NCBI GenBank assembly: GCA_903870545.1
Contig: CAIQDI010000024.1
Location: 106,948 to 170,947, forward strand
Direction of reading: 5' to 3'
DNA: 64,000 nt
From: an uncultured Pseudomonadota bacterium
GTDB lineage: Bacteria; Pseudomonadota; Gammaproteobacteria; Methylococcales; Methylomonadaceae
Below, in pieces: positions 54,527 to 63,647 of the stretch. Position numbers and translations under genes: made by a program. A model generated the notes under the pieces. That model did no database searches. It was not told the origin of the DNA and saw only the letters and a program-made list of their open reading frames with translations. Position 1 is the stretch's first letter, and each line of letters begins with the position of its first letter.

Positions 54527-55596
54527 AAAAAATTTTAGTGAGTTTAATGTTTGCCGCGATAAGTTTGCCGATTTTCGCTGCTGAACAAAATGTCTCTTTA
54601 TCGGATGAACACATTGATCGTTTGGGCATCGTGCAAGGCAAACTGGTTCGCACTACCGAAATTCCGGTGTTATTCGCGCCCGCCAAAGTGCTAATTCCGC
54701 CCAATAATGAATACGTCGTCAGCGCGTCGCAAGCCGGCATTATTAACCAACTCAACGCCGCGCTTGGTGATGAAGTGAAAAAAGGCGAGGTGTTGGCGCA
54801 AATCGACAGCCCGAATTTATTGAGCTTACAAAGCAATTATTTAAAAGCGAATAGCGCGATGCAACTCGCTAATTCGGCATATCAACGTGATAAAACGCTG
54901 GCGCACGAAGGCATTATTGCGAATCGGCGCGTGCAAGAAACGCAAAGCCAATTCAACGCCGCGTCGCTGGACGTGCAAGAAACAAAGCGGTTGCTGGAAA
55001 TTTCGGGTGGTAGCGCGAGCGGTCAATTAAACAGCCGTTTAATGATTTATTCGCCGATTTCTGGCGTGGTAATTGAACGCATGGCAGTCGCTGGAACGCG
55101 CATTGATAGCCTTACGCCGTTGTATCGCGTCGCCGATTTGCACACCTTGTGGTTGGAAATTGCGATTCCGCAAGAGCGCATTACCGATGTAAAAGTGGGC
55201 GATTCGGTAGACATTGAAAACACGGCGTTTAACGCGGAAATCAGTTTGCTGGGGCAAAGTGTAAATGCTGAAAATCAAACCATTTTGGCGCGAGCAGTGA
55301 TTAAAAATGCCCCGAAGCAAATTCGCGCGGGGCAAAAATTGAATGTTCAAATTAAACAAATCAGCAAACAAATCGTTTTCAAAGTACCGAATACCGCGAT
55401 TGCTCAAAATGACGGCAATGCGTTTTTATTCGTTCGTAGCGCGACCGGTTTTGACGCAAAACCCATCACGATTGTCGGCAAACAAGACGAAGAATCGATT
55501 ATCAGCGGCGTGTTTACCGGCGACGAAACCATTGCCATTAAAGGCGCGGCAGTTTTGAAAGCCAATTGGTTGGGTATCGGGAGTGCGGAGCAATGA
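54523..55596 (+). CDS. RND efflux membrane fusion protein (CzcB/CusB family)
   Basis: A 357-residue periplasmic adaptor with a signal peptide (ILVSLMFAAISLPIFA), a lipoyl half-motif (YVVSASQAGIINQLNAALGD, EVKKGEVLAQID), a helical hairpin and beta-barrel (SPISGVVIERMAVAGTRID). No N-terminal metal-binding Met/His cluster of the CusB or CzcB type is obvious. Between it and the pump gene lies a toxin-antitoxin module, which must have been inserted into the operon. Confidence 0.9.
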   Translation: MKKILVSLMFAAISLPIFAAEQNVSLSDEHIDRLGIVQGKLVRTTEIPVLFAPAKVLIPPNNEYVVSASQAGIINQLNAALGDEVKKGEVLAQIDSPNLLSLQSNYLKANSAMQLANSAYQRDKTLAHEGIIANRRVQETQSQFNAASLDVQETKRLLEISGGSASGQLNSRLMIYSPISGVVIERMAVAGTRIDSLTPLYRVADLHTLWLEIAIPQERITDVKVGDSVDIENTAFNAEISLLGQSVNAENQTILARAVIKNAPKQIRAGQKLNVQIKQISKQIVFKVPNTAIAQNDGNAFLFVRSATGFDAKPITIVGKQDEESIISGVFTGDETIAIKGAAVLKANWLGIGSAEQ

Positions 55597-55616
55597 GCCA
55601 CTGGATTGAAATATAA

Positions 55617-55843
55617 ATGAAAATAGAATTCGATCCGAAAAAAGCGGCCATAAATCTTACTAAACACAGTGTGAATTTTGATGAAGCGCAAAGTTGCTTA
55701 TTGGATGCGAACGCCTTAGTTTTTGAAGATCCTGATTCCGATGGTGAAAATCGCTGGTTGTTATTTACACGGTTCGTATCGAATCGATTCGGTTGATTTC
55801 CGCACGAAAACCCACAAAAAGAGAGATAAAAAATTATGCGTAA
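55617..55843 (+). pseudogene. brnT: BrnT-type toxin, frameshifted and shortened
   Basis: The first frame, MKIEFDPKKAAINLTKHSVN then EDPDSDGENRWLLF, is a normal BrnT N-terminus. It stops at 55796. Another frame resumes with RIESIRLISARKPTKREIKN, the conserved BrnT C-terminus, ending at 55843. The central strand (usually the RLLVVVYT region) is deleted together with a shift of frame. The toxin should be inactive. It ends 8 bp inside the antitoxin gene, as in intact BrnTA operons. Confidence 0.85.
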
Positions 55844-56063
55844 AGAATACGATGTTAGTCATGCCAAAAGAGCGAACCAAATTCCATATTTAATTGCACT
55901 GCAATCAAATGAGGAAGAAATCAAACTCGATGAAGAAGTTTTAGCGCAATTTCGTCAAACCGGACAAGGTTGGCAAATACGTCTAAATGACGCGCTTAAA
56001 GAATGGCTTACCGAGCATTCCAATCAACTCAAAAATACGAGCAACGAACAATTAGCAATTTAA
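55836..56063 (+). CDS. brnA: BrnA-type antitoxin
   Basis: A 75-residue protein whose C-terminal half, VLAQFRQTGQGWQIRLNDAL then KEWL, is the ribbon-helix-helix motif of BrnA antitoxins. The ORF is intact and has AGAGAG upstream. In BrnTA systems BrnA represses its own operon; without toxin it may now act only on DNA, here within a metal-efflux operon. Confidence 0.82.
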   Translation: MRKEYDVSHAKRANQIPYLIALQSNEEEIKLDEEVLAQFRQTGQGWQIRLNDALKEWLTEHSNQLKNTSNEQLAI

Positions 56064-56075
56064 CGGGTTAAAAAC

Positions 56076-59000
56076 ATGATAAATTTAATTCGTTTTGCAC
56101 TCAGTCAACGCATGTTGATGATGGTGTTTGTGGTGATGTTGAGCGGCGGTGGTTTTTATGCGTTCAAACATTTGCCGATTGATGCCTTTCCCGAAGTCTC
56201 ACCGACGCAAGTCAAAATCATTGTCAAAGCAGCGGGCATGACTCCCGAAGAAGTGGAATCACGCATTACCGCGCCAATTGAAATCGAATTGCTCGGTATT
56301 CCGCATCAAAGTATGTTGCGCTCGATTGCCAAATACGCGCTGACCGATATTACGATTGATTTTGAAGAAGGCACGGATATTTTTTGGGCGCGACAACAAA
56401 TCGCTGAACGTTTAAATACCTTGTGGGGCAATTTACCGGCGGGTGTGGAAGGCGGTATTGCGCCCATGACTACGCCGCTGGGCGAGATGTTTATGTTTTC
56501 GATTGACGGTGGCGATCTGACCTTGATGCAACGGCGCGATTTGCTCGATTGGGTAATTCGTCCGGCATTACGCACCGTTTCGGGCGTGGCAGATGTGAAT
56601 GTGTTGGGCGGATTTGTTCGCACCTTTGAAGTCATTCCTGACAATATGAAAATGTCGGCGCGAGGTATTACGATTGCGGATTTAATTAAAGCCTTAGAAA
56701 GTAACAATCGCAATGACGGCGCGGGGCGTTTGACCGAAGGCGAAGAAGCCTTGATTGTGCGTGCCGAAGGGCGCATTAAAACGTTGGACGATGTGCGCGG
56801 AATTGTGGTGAGTGGCGCGGGGCAATCACCGATTAAAGTGAGTGATGTGGCGGTCGATGTTCGCATTGGTTCGATGACTCGTTATGGCGCGGTCAGTAAA
56901 AACGGATTGGGCGAAGCCGTGACGAGCGTGGTGTTAAGTTTGCGTGGTGCGAATGCGCGTAATACTGTCAAAGGCATTGAAGCGAAAATTGCCGAACTCG
57001 CGCCCAGTTTGCCAAGCGGCGTGCATCTTGAGGTGTTTTATAATCGTGGCATTTTGGTGAATAAAGCCGTCGATACCGTATTTCACGCGCTCGGCGAAGC
57101 AATTGTGTTGGTGTTGGTGTTGTTGCTGTTGTTTTTGGGTAATTTACGCGCGGCAATTGTCGTGGCGATTGTGTTACCACTTTCAGCGTTGTTCACGTTT
57201 ATTTTGATGAGCGTGATGGATATGTCCGCGAATCTTATGAGTTTGGGTGGTTTGGCGATTGCGATTGGGATGTTGGTCGATGCGGCGGTGGTGGTGGTTG
57301 AAAATTTGATTACCCATTTAGCACACGCGAACACCGCAAACCGTTTGCCGCGTTTGCACGTTATTTATCGCGCCACAGCGGAAGTCGCCAGCTCGGTTAC
57401 GTCGGGCATTTTGATTATTATCATCGTGTTTTTGCCGTTGCTGACCTTGCAAGGGTTGGAAGGTAAATTGTTCACGCCGGTTGCGTTGACGATTGTGTTT
57501 GCGTTAAGCGGTTCGTTGATTTTATCGCTGACGGTCATTCCCGTGGTTGCGTCGTATTTGATGACCAAAGTGTCGCACGAAGAACCCTGGTTGCCGCGCA
57601 AATTGCAGCAACTTTATCAGCCGTCGCTGGCGTGGTGTTTGGACAATAGCAAAAAAGTGTTTGTTTTGGTTGGCAGTATGTTGGCGGTGACGGTATTGGT
57701 GTTTGGGCAAATCGGCAGTACGTTTATGCCCAATATGGACGAAGGCGATATTATTTTGCAGGTCGAAAAACTGCCGTCGATTACCTTGGCGCAATCGGTG
57801 ATTTTAGACGGGCAAATTCAGAAAAATCTGCTGAAAAATATCCCCGAAATCGAAAGTATTATTGCGCGAACCGGCGCGGACGAATTGGGTTTAGATCCGA
57901 TGGGCTTGAACGAAACCGACACATTTTTGGTTTTGAGACCCAAAGAAGAATGGCAAGTTGCGGATAAAATGGCATTGATTGAAAAAATCCGTACGGTGAT
58001 GGCGAAAACGCCAGGATTAGGGTTTAGTTTTACGCAACCGATTGAAATGCGCGTGTCTGAAATGTTGACCGGAACGCGCGGCGATGTCGCGGTGAAATTG
58101 TTTGGCTCAGATTTGGCAGTTTTGAATGAAAAAGCGCACGAAATTTCGGATGTTTTGAAACAAATCAAAGGCTCGAGCGACGTGGTGGCGAAACAAAACG
58201 ACGGCATGAAATTCTTGCAATTGAAAATCGATAAAACGGCTGCGGGACGATTGGGTTTAGACAGCGACACGATTGAAACGTTGTTGCGTTCCGAAGTGGA
58301 AGGGTTGAAATTGGGCATCGTGCAAGAAGGAATTCGTCGCACGCCGTTGATTTTGCGCGGCGATACAACCAGTTCCGATTTCGATAGTTTGCAGATTTCG
58401 TTGCCGAATAATGGCGGACGGGTTCCCGTGACTGAAATTGCGAAAATCGAACAAGTCGAAGGCGTGGTGTCGATTGGGCGTGAAAAAGGACAACGTTTTG
58501 CCGTAATTCGCAGCAATGTTGACGGGCGCGATTTGGTCGGTTTTGTGGAAGAAGCGCGGGCGGCAGTGATTGAAAAAGTGAAATTACCAACCGGTTACAC
58601 AGTGCAATTTGGCGGGCAATTTGAAAATCAACAACGTGCCGCAAAAACCCTTTCGGTGGTGATTCCGATTTCGTTGAGTTTGATTTTCTTGCTGCTTTTT
58701 TCGACCTTTGGCTCGGTGAAACAAGCGGTTTTGGTGTTGTCGAACATTCCGTTGGCAATGATTGGTGGCGTGTTTGCGTTGTGGATTTCGGGCGAATACT
58801 TGTCTGTTCCTGCGTCGGTGGGATTTATTGCGTTACTCGGAATCGCGGTGTTAAACGGCGTGGTGATGGTGAGTTATTTTAACCAATTATTAGCGACCGG
58901 AATGGACGTGGCAAAAGTGGTGATGATTGGTTCGGCGCGGCGATTACGTCCGGTTTTGATGACGGCGAGCATCGCCGCGTTCGGTCTTATTCCATTATTA

Positions 59001-59138
59001 TACGCAACGGGGCCAGGGTCTGAAATTCAACGACCACTCGCCATTGTGGTAATTGGTGGTTTGGTATCCTCGACATTTTTGACATTATTTTTATTGCCGA
59101 TTTTATTTCGGTTGTTTGGACAAACCAAGGAAGCGTAA
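56076..59138 (+). CDS. Heavy-metal RND efflux pump (CzcA/CusA family)
   Basis: A 1020-residue inner-membrane proton-driven pump with about 12 helices and two large periplasmic loops. IRFALSQRMLMMVFVVMLSG opens it; LPIDAFPEVSPTQV and RTGADELGLDPMGLNETDTF are typical of heavy-metal RND proteins. The fourth helix reads AIAIGMLVDAAVVVVEN, with the Asp and Glu of the proton path. The DPMG-type segment favours divalent cations, but the exact metal is not decided. It begins 12 bp after brnA. Confidence 0.93.
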   Translation: MINLIRFALSQRMLMMVFVVMLSGGGFYAFKHLPIDAFPEVSPTQVKIIVKAAGMTPEEVESRITAPIEIELLGIPHQSMLRSIAKYALTDITIDFEEGTDIFWARQQIAERLNTLWGNLPAGVEGGIAPMTTPLGEMFMFSIDGGDLTLMQRRDLLDWVIRPALRTVSGVADVNVLGGFVRTFEVIPDNMKMSARGITIADLIKALESNNRNDGAGRLTEGEEALIVRAEGRIKTLDDVRGIVVSGAGQSPIKVSDVAVDVRIGSMTRYGAVSKNGLGEAVTSVVLSLRGANARNTVKGIEAKIAELAPSLPSGVHLEVFYNRGILVNKAVDTVFHALGEAIVLVLVLLLLFLGNLRAAIVVAIVLPLSALFTFILMSVMDMSANLMSLGGLAIAIGMLVDAAVVVVENLITHLAHANTANRLPRLHVIYRATAEVASSVTSGILIIIIVFLPLLTLQGLEGKLFTPVALTIVFALSGSLILSLTVIPVVASYLMTKVSHEEPWLPRKLQQLYQPSLAWCLDNSKKVFVLVGSMLAVTVLVFGQIGSTFMPNMDEGDIILQVEKLPSITLAQSVILDGQIQKNLLKNIPEIESIIARTGADELGLDPMGLNETDTFLVLRPKEEWQVADKMALIEKIRTVMAKTPGLGFSFTQPIEMRVSEMLTGTRGDVAVKLFGSDLAVLNEKAHEISDVLKQIKGSSDVVAKQNDGMKFLQLKIDKTAAGRLGLDSDTIETLLRSEVEGLKLGIVQEGIRRTPLILRGDTTSSDFDSLQISLPNNGGRVPVTEIAKIEQVEGVVSIGREKGQRFAVIRSNVDGRDLVGFVEEARAAVIEKVKLPTGYTVQFGGQFENQQRAAKTLSVVIPISLSLIFLLLFSTFGSVKQAVLVLSNIPLAMIGGVFALWISGEYLSVPASVGFIALLGIAVLNGVVMVSYFNQLLATGMDVAKVVMIGSARRLRPVLMTASIAAFGLIPLLYATGPGSEIQRPLAIVVIGGLVSSTFLTLFLLPILFRLFGQTKEA

Positions 59139-59140
59139 GT

Positions 59141-59443
59141 ATGAACAAAGAATACTTGGTCACATTAAATGTGCCGCCCGCGTTAGAAGGTAGTGTGGTT
59201 GATAATTTACTGATAATGGAATTTGAACTCGGTTTTTCGGGTTTTACCGTTTACGCCCATCATCATGAAAACAAAGGATTATCTATTGCAGAACAAGTGA
59301 CAGGGCGGCAGAAAAAGATTCGTTTTCAAATGTATGTGAGTGGCACGGATTTAGCTAAATTATTGATAGATTTGCGCGAAAGTTTTTCAGGTTCGGGCAT
59401 TCAATATTGGGTTTCGCCCGTGCTGGAAAATGGCGTGTTTTAG
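59141..59443 (+). CDS. DUF3240 protein, RND-associated
   Basis: A 100-residue protein, MNKEYLVTLNVPPALEGSVV, of the DUF3240 family, which often follows heavy-metal RND pump genes. It resembles PII-type ferredoxin-like folds (LLIDLRESFSGSGIQYWV). It starts two bases after the pump gene and probably modulates it. Confidence 0.85.
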   Translation: MNKEYLVTLNVPPALEGSVVDNLLIMEFELGFSGFTVYAHHHENKGLSIAEQVTGRQKKIRFQMYVSGTDLAKLLIDLRESFSGSGIQYWVSPVLENGVF

Positions 59444-59660
59444 GATGATTTAACGGATAGATTGCTTTACAATGATTTGCAGTTGCCCAAAAGTGGGCAA
59501 TATAGGTTTTTGACAACGCGATTGGAAACGTTGTTATTGACTGAAGTTACTTTAAAAACAAATTGCACTGGATTGTTAAATATACTATATTTTAACCAGC
59601 TCGATTCATTCATTTAAAGCTGACGTACCTTTTTTTTAACGAAAACATAGAGAGATTCTT
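59444..59660 (+). promoter_or_regulatory. Intergenic region with hairpin before the RTX exoprotein
   Basis: No gene seen. TTGCCCA at 59483-59489 pairs with TGGGCAA at 59494-59500 (loop of four), followed by TATAGGTTTTTG: a possible weak terminator of the efflux operon. TATACTAT near 59580 and a long AT-rich leader with AGAGAG before the ATG at 59661 probably hold the promoter of the exoprotein. Confidence 0.45.
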
Positions 59661-62384
59661 ATGTCATCACAATTAAACAACAATACTAGTCACGTCCTAG
59701 ACAACACTTCTTCTACAGTCTTAAATGGTATTGGTGGTCTTTCATCAAACAGTAGCGTTCCTGCATCAGGTGCTGCAATCAACACTGCCTTGAGTGGTTC
59801 GAACACAAGTGCTGGTGTGGATAGTTCCACAGAAAACGGTAATTATGCGACTGCTGTTACAACATCAACTAAAGCTACTGCAGCTGTTCAAACAGCTACT
59901 TTATTTGGTAATGTTGCTAATGCTGCACATTTTTTACCGACTAACGGTGTAACTGTTACGTCAGGTGAATTTAATGCAACTGGCGCAACAGGTAACTATC
60001 AAACTGCTGCTTCGTGGACTGCTACACCAACATTGGCAGGTAACGCATCTGCGTTCACATTAACCGATACAGCTGACAGCGGTAAAACATTTACGCTTGC
60101 TGAAAGCATCAGTGGCTCACCGTTCACAACGGGCAATGGTGCGGTAAATGAAGCATTAACGTTTAGAGGTGCTACCGCTAACGACACGCTGGCTATTCAA
60201 CACAAAGTGGCTGTGGCAAACACCCCTGCGCTGACAAATAACAATACGGGTTCTGCACTGGATGTCCGCAATGAATCTTATGCAGAAAATTATGTAAAAA
60301 CAGGTGTGACTTCTAGTTATGCACTGAACACTACGCACAAATACGCAGAAATCACTAGCAATCAGTCGTTGAATGATGCGCGTGCTGAAAACTTCGCTTA
60401 CAAAGATGCCGGTTTAACCATCAATTCGTCAGTGAAAACAGCTGTCGCAGATGCCGCTTACATTAACGGCGTAGAAAAGATTGTCGAAAACAACGCTGCT
60501 AACTATCACTACGCCAGCACAGTAGTTAGTTCAGTCGCTGGTGTAGTTCCAGTAGTAGTCGGTACAGCTGGAACGATTGATTATGTTGTGACGGATGTTA
60601 GAAACTTAGCTCAAGTTGATCAAAGAACCTACACCAACATCACCACGACTAATTTGGCGCAATTCAAAGTGGTTGATAAAACCGTTGCAGCTGTAAATGG
60701 TGGTGACTTAACCGTTGATGCAAGTGGTGTTATTGTTGGTACAACAACGAATCTTTCTACAGCTGCGTCACTACTTTCAGGAGCAACAACTCAAGCAACT
60801 GCTTTCGCACCGACTAACACGCATTTCACTGTTAGTAACACAGCTTATTCATTAGCTGTTGATGCTGGGCAATTCACAACAAACGCACTGAATCAAAACG
60901 TTTTTGATCATTTGTTGGGTCTGGGTAACGGTGGTGCTTTATTTTCACCAATTAACGGCGTAACAAATCAGCCAGTTGTTCCAGCTGCGTTGGCATCTGC
61001 TAAATATCTTCCAGCTGCTACGGGCGTTTTCGCTGGTACGGATTTCAACGATGTAATCACAATTAAAGACGTTGCTGGAACAGTTGCAGGAACTTTCGTT
61101 GGTGGAAACGTAAACGCTGGTGCTGGTAATGACACTATTACTGGCAGCAAAGGCAACGACATAATTGCTGGCGGTGCGGGTGCGGATTCAATTGTTGGTG
61201 GTGCGGGTACTAACGTATTAACAGGTAATGCAGGTCAAGATACATTCGTTGTATCAGGTACAGATACCATTACTGATTTTGTAGTAAATGTTGCCGCAGT
61301 TGCTGGTGTTCCGGCTGTTGCTGCTAATCCAGTGACTGGCGCACCAGCAGTAGCCGCTGTACCAGCCGTTCTTGCTGTATTCGGCGATACCGTTACTGTT
61401 AAAGCCGGTTCGACCGCTAACATTGTAACGGGTGCAGATTCTCATTTTTACACTGCGGTTACTGCTGGTACAACTGACGTAACGGTTAAAACGGCAGATG
61501 ATTTAGCAAAAAATGGTGTTTCTACAGTTGATTATTCAAAAGAAACAGCAGGTAGCGTGATTACAGGTACAGCGGCAGCAGATAAAATTATTGCTGGTGC
61601 GTTCAATGACACTATTACCGGCGGTGCGGGTGCGGATTCTATCGTTGCAACAGGTGGTAATGACACCATCACTGACTTTACACTTGGCACCGATAATTTG
61701 ACCGTTGCGAAAGGAACCTCAACAGCAACTGTCACCGTTATAGATGCGGCTGGTGTTTCTACTATTTACAACATTGCAGCGAATGCAACGGCAGATACGA
61801 TTATTCCAGTTACGGCAAAAACCGCAGCGGATTTAGCGTTAATTCCTGGCGTTAAAGCAGCAAATCCGTTTGATCACTCAGCGTTTACAACTGCCGATAC
61901 GATTACCGGTACAGCTAACGCTGATACGATTATCGCGGGCAGTGGTGCAACTATCATCAATGGTGGTGGCGGTAAAGATACCATCACGCTGGGTGCTGCG
62001 GCAGATGTGGCAGATGTAGTGGCATATAAAGCTCCTACTGCTAGTGCATTGAAGACTGAAGCAAACGACACGGTGAATAATTTCACAACTGGCGCAGATA
62101 AAATCCAGTTACCTGTTAAGTTCGCTTTTGGTGGCACTGCTTATGTAGTTGGCGACGTATTGAAAGCCGTTGATTTTGTTGATGCAACAACAGCAATCGC
62201 TGCTGATACAGCGAACAAAGGTCGCTTTATTTTTGATGCAACCGCTAAAACTTTAAGTTTTGACTCGAAAGGTGACGATACATCAGCTACGGCTGGTGGT
62301 GCAGTTGTTGACACAGCAGCAGACGATTTTGTTGTTATAACCGGTATTTCGGCATTGGCAGCAACTGATTTTATCTTCGCATAA
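59661..62384 (+). CDS. RTX-type calcium-binding exoprotein (S-layer or adhesin-like)
   Basis: A 907-residue acidic protein without cysteine and very rich in Ala, Thr, Val and Asn, as in surface-layer or type I secreted proteins. It has no N-terminal signal peptide. Residues from about 485 hold RTX nonapeptides (GAGNDTITGSKGNDIIAGGA, GAGADSIVGGAG); two weaker clusters follow (FNDTITGGAGADSI, and GTANADTIIAGSG with NGGGGKDTI). The C-terminus, VVITGISALAATDFIFA, is hydrophobic like type I secretion signals. No secretion genes are adjacent. Function beyond surface location is unknown. Confidence 0.85.
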   Translation: MSSQLNNNTSHVLDNTSSTVLNGIGGLSSNSSVPASGAAINTALSGSNTSAGVDSSTENGNYATAVTTSTKATAAVQTATLFGNVANAAHFLPTNGVTVTSGEFNATGATGNYQTAASWTATPTLAGNASAFTLTDTADSGKTFTLAESISGSPFTTGNGAVNEALTFRGATANDTLAIQHKVAVANTPALTNNNTGSALDVRNESYAENYVKTGVTSSYALNTTHKYAEITSNQSLNDARAENFAYKDAGLTINSSVKTAVADAAYINGVEKIVENNAANYHYASTVVSSVAGVVPVVVGTAGTIDYVVTDVRNLAQVDQRTYTNITTTNLAQFKVVDKTVAAVNGGDLTVDASGVIVGTTTNLSTAASLLSGATTQATAFAPTNTHFTVSNTAYSLAVDAGQFTTNALNQNVFDHLLGLGNGGALFSPINGVTNQPVVPAALASAKYLPAATGVFAGTDFNDVITIKDVAGTVAGTFVGGNVNAGAGNDTITGSKGNDIIAGGAGADSIVGGAGTNVLTGNAGQDTFVVSGTDTITDFVVNVAAVAGVPAVAANPVTGAPAVAAVPAVLAVFGDTVTVKAGSTANIVTGADSHFYTAVTAGTTDVTVKTADDLAKNGVSTVDYSKETAGSVITGTAAADKIIAGAFNDTITGGAGADSIVATGGNDTITDFTLGTDNLTVAKGTSTATVTVIDAAGVSTIYNIAANATADTIIPVTAKTAADLALIPGVKAANPFDHSAFTTADTITGTANADTIIAGSGATIINGGGGKDTITLGAAADVADVVAYKAPTASALKTEANDTVNNFTTGADKIQLPVKFAFGGTAYVVGDVLKAVDFVDATTAIAADTANKGRFIFDATAKTLSFDSKGDDTSATAGGAVVDTAADDFVVITGISALAATDFIFA

Positions 62385-62402
62385 AACTTAGTTTTCAAGC
62401 CT

Positions 62403-62445
62403 AAAAAAACCGCCTCTCAGCACACGCTGGGGGCGGTTTTTTTGT
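62403..62445 (+). terminator. Strong terminator after the exoprotein
   Basis: AAAAAAACCGCC at the left pairs with GGGCGGTTTTTTT on the right around CTCTCAGC/GCTGGG, giving a long GC-rich stem flanked by A and T runs. Confidence 0.9.
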
Positions 62446-62490
62446 GTGTTATGATTGGGCAGAAATAATTTCAGATTTAAAGATGAATTT

Positions 62491-62652
62491 ATGTACGCAA
62501 TTAAAGAATTTGCAATTGTTAAAAATCATCAAGGTGAACAAACTCAAAGCCGTGAAAAATCTTTTTAGAGCGCGAGTCGGCGATTATCGAATTATTTTCG
62601 AAATCAAAGACCGCCAGCTAATTATTCAAATCACCCACCAAACAGGAATCCA
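62491..62652 (+). pseudogene. RelE-type toxin fragment
   Basis: A RelE core survives in one frame from about 62531: KLKAVKNLFRARVGDYRIIF, then EIKDRQLIIQITHQTG. The N-terminal third is missing or frameshifted (an ATG at 62491 gives MYAIKEFAIV in another frame). The end runs straight into the leader of the next antitoxin. The toxin is presumably dead. Confidence 0.7.
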
Positions 62653-62660
62653 ACATGACC
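62635..62660 (+). repeat. Leader repeat copy before RelB/DinJ antitoxin
   Basis: CACCAAACAGGAATCCAAC followed by ATGACC closely matches the leaders at 63141 and 63648, including the AGGAATCC ribosome-binding site and start codon. Confidence 0.7.
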
Positions 62661-62903
62661 ACTATCACTTTCGACACCAATGCCAACGTAATAAAAGCGC
62701 AAGCCGTTTTAACGCGCATGGGTTTAAGTCCAGAGCAAGCCGTCGCGTTATTTTTTGAGCAAGTTGCACTGCGGCAAGCATTACCGTTTTCGTTGAATAT
62801 CCCAAACGAAGAAACCTTGCAAGCCTTCCAAGAATCTGAACAAAGCGTTGGCTTGGTTGAATGCGCCGATGCCGATGATTTATTCACAAAACTAGGAATT
62901 TGA
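62655..62903 (+). CDS. RelB/DinJ-family antitoxin
   Basis: An 82-residue antitoxin, MTTITFDTNANVIKAQAVLT with RMGLSPEQAVALFFEQVALR, the ribbon-helix-helix of the RelB/DinJ family. The reading frame is intact. It abuts (stop at 62903, next ATG at 62904) a YafQ-type toxin that is broken. Confidence 0.88.
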   Translation: MTTITFDTNANVIKAQAVLTRMGLSPEQAVALFFEQVALRQALPFSLNIPNEETLQAFQESEQSVGLVECADADDLFTKLGI

Positions 62904-63133
62904 ATGTATCGGCCGGTTTATCTCAATCGTTTTGAAAAAGATTTAAAATTGATGCAAAAACGCGGCAAAGATATGAATAAATTTAAAACCCTCGCGTTAA
63001 AATTACTCGCGGGTGGAATTTTGCCAATCGCCGCGAATGTCACATTGAACCCGATTGGTTGCTGATTTACCGTTTCAATTCGCCACAACTTATTTTTGAA
63101 CGCACCGGCACGCATTCAGATTTGTTCAAATAA
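62904..63133 (+). pseudogene. YafQ-type toxin, frameshifted with internal deletion
   Basis: The first frame, MYRPVYLNRFEKDLKLMQKR then GKDMNKFKTLALKLL, is a YafQ N-terminus. The conserved end, ECHIEPDWLLIYRF then ERTGTHSDLFK, is in another frame and stops at 63133. The piece usually between them (the HxLxG region) is missing. The catalytic C-terminal residues remain but cannot be translated in frame. Confidence 0.87.
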
Positions 63134-63140
63134 CAAAAAC

Positions 63141-63172
63141 AAACAGGAATCCAAAATGACAACTTCAACAAC
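63141..63172 (+). repeat. 32-bp leader repeat with 7-codon minigene, copy upstream of DUF4160
   Basis: Identical over 32 bp to 63648-63679, the start of the FG-GAP gene. Here it encodes MTTSTTL and a stop at 63177-63179 that overlaps the DUF4160 start as ATGA. It looks like the 5' end of the FG-GAP gene copied upstream during insertion of the two-gene module. Confidence 0.8.
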
Positions 63173-63175
63173 TTT

Positions 63176-63415
63176 ATGAGTCCCACCGTATTCCGTGAAC
63201 ACGGTTATCGTTTTTTCTTTTTCTCGCGGGAAGAATCTCGAATGCACGTTCACGTTTATCACGAAAACGGTGAAGCTAAATTCTGGCTTGAACCTGTGAT
63301 TAAATTGGCTCAAAATTTTGGCTTATCAACACGCGAGTTAAAAGAAGTTGAAAAATTAGTGAACTCTCACCAACAGGAAATCACAAATGCGTGGCACAAA
63401 CATTTTCCAAACTGA
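63176..63415 (+). CDS. DUF4160 protein
   Basis: A 79-residue protein, MSPTVFREHGYRFFFFSREE then HVHVYHENGEAKFWLEP, typical of DUF4160, a family usually found beside DUF2442 and suspected to form toxin-antitoxin-like pairs. Its start overlaps the stop of an upstream 7-codon ORF. It overlaps the next gene by 29 bp. Function unproven. Confidence 0.85.
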   Translation: MSPTVFREHGYRFFFFSREESRMHVHVYHENGEAKFWLEPVIKLAQNFGLSTRELKEVEKLVNSHQQEITNAWHKHFPN

Positions 63416-63638
63416 AATTTTAGGCATCTCAAAACACGGTTTTTGGTTATTACTCGACGAACAAGAAGAATTATTTGTGTCGTTTCTAAATTTCCCGTGG
63501 TTTCGCAAAGCCTCAGTCGAACAAATTTTTGCTCTCGAACGACCACAACCACATCATCTTTATTGGTCAGATTTGGATATTGATTTAGATGTTGAATCCA
63601 TTCGACATCCAGAGAAATTTCCGTTAGTTTCAATTTAA
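63387..63638 (+). CDS. DUF2442 protein
   Basis: An 83-residue protein, GISKHGFWLLLDEQEELFVS then PWFRKASVEQI and HHLYWSDLDIDLDVESIRHP, matching DUF2442. The overlap with DUF4160 supports a two-component module. ACAGGAAATCAC supplies a ribosome-binding site inside the upstream gene. Confidence 0.85.
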   Translation: MRGTNIFQTEILGISKHGFWLLLDEQEELFVSFLNFPWFRKASVEQIFALERPQPHHLYWSDLDIDLDVESIRHPEKFPLVSI

Positions 63639-63647
63639 ACTCCCACC

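Noticed and set aside
61171..61660. Repeated GGCGGTGCGGGTGCGGATTC segments as a mobile repeat
   Set aside because: They encode RTX nonapeptides in the same frame and need no other explanation.
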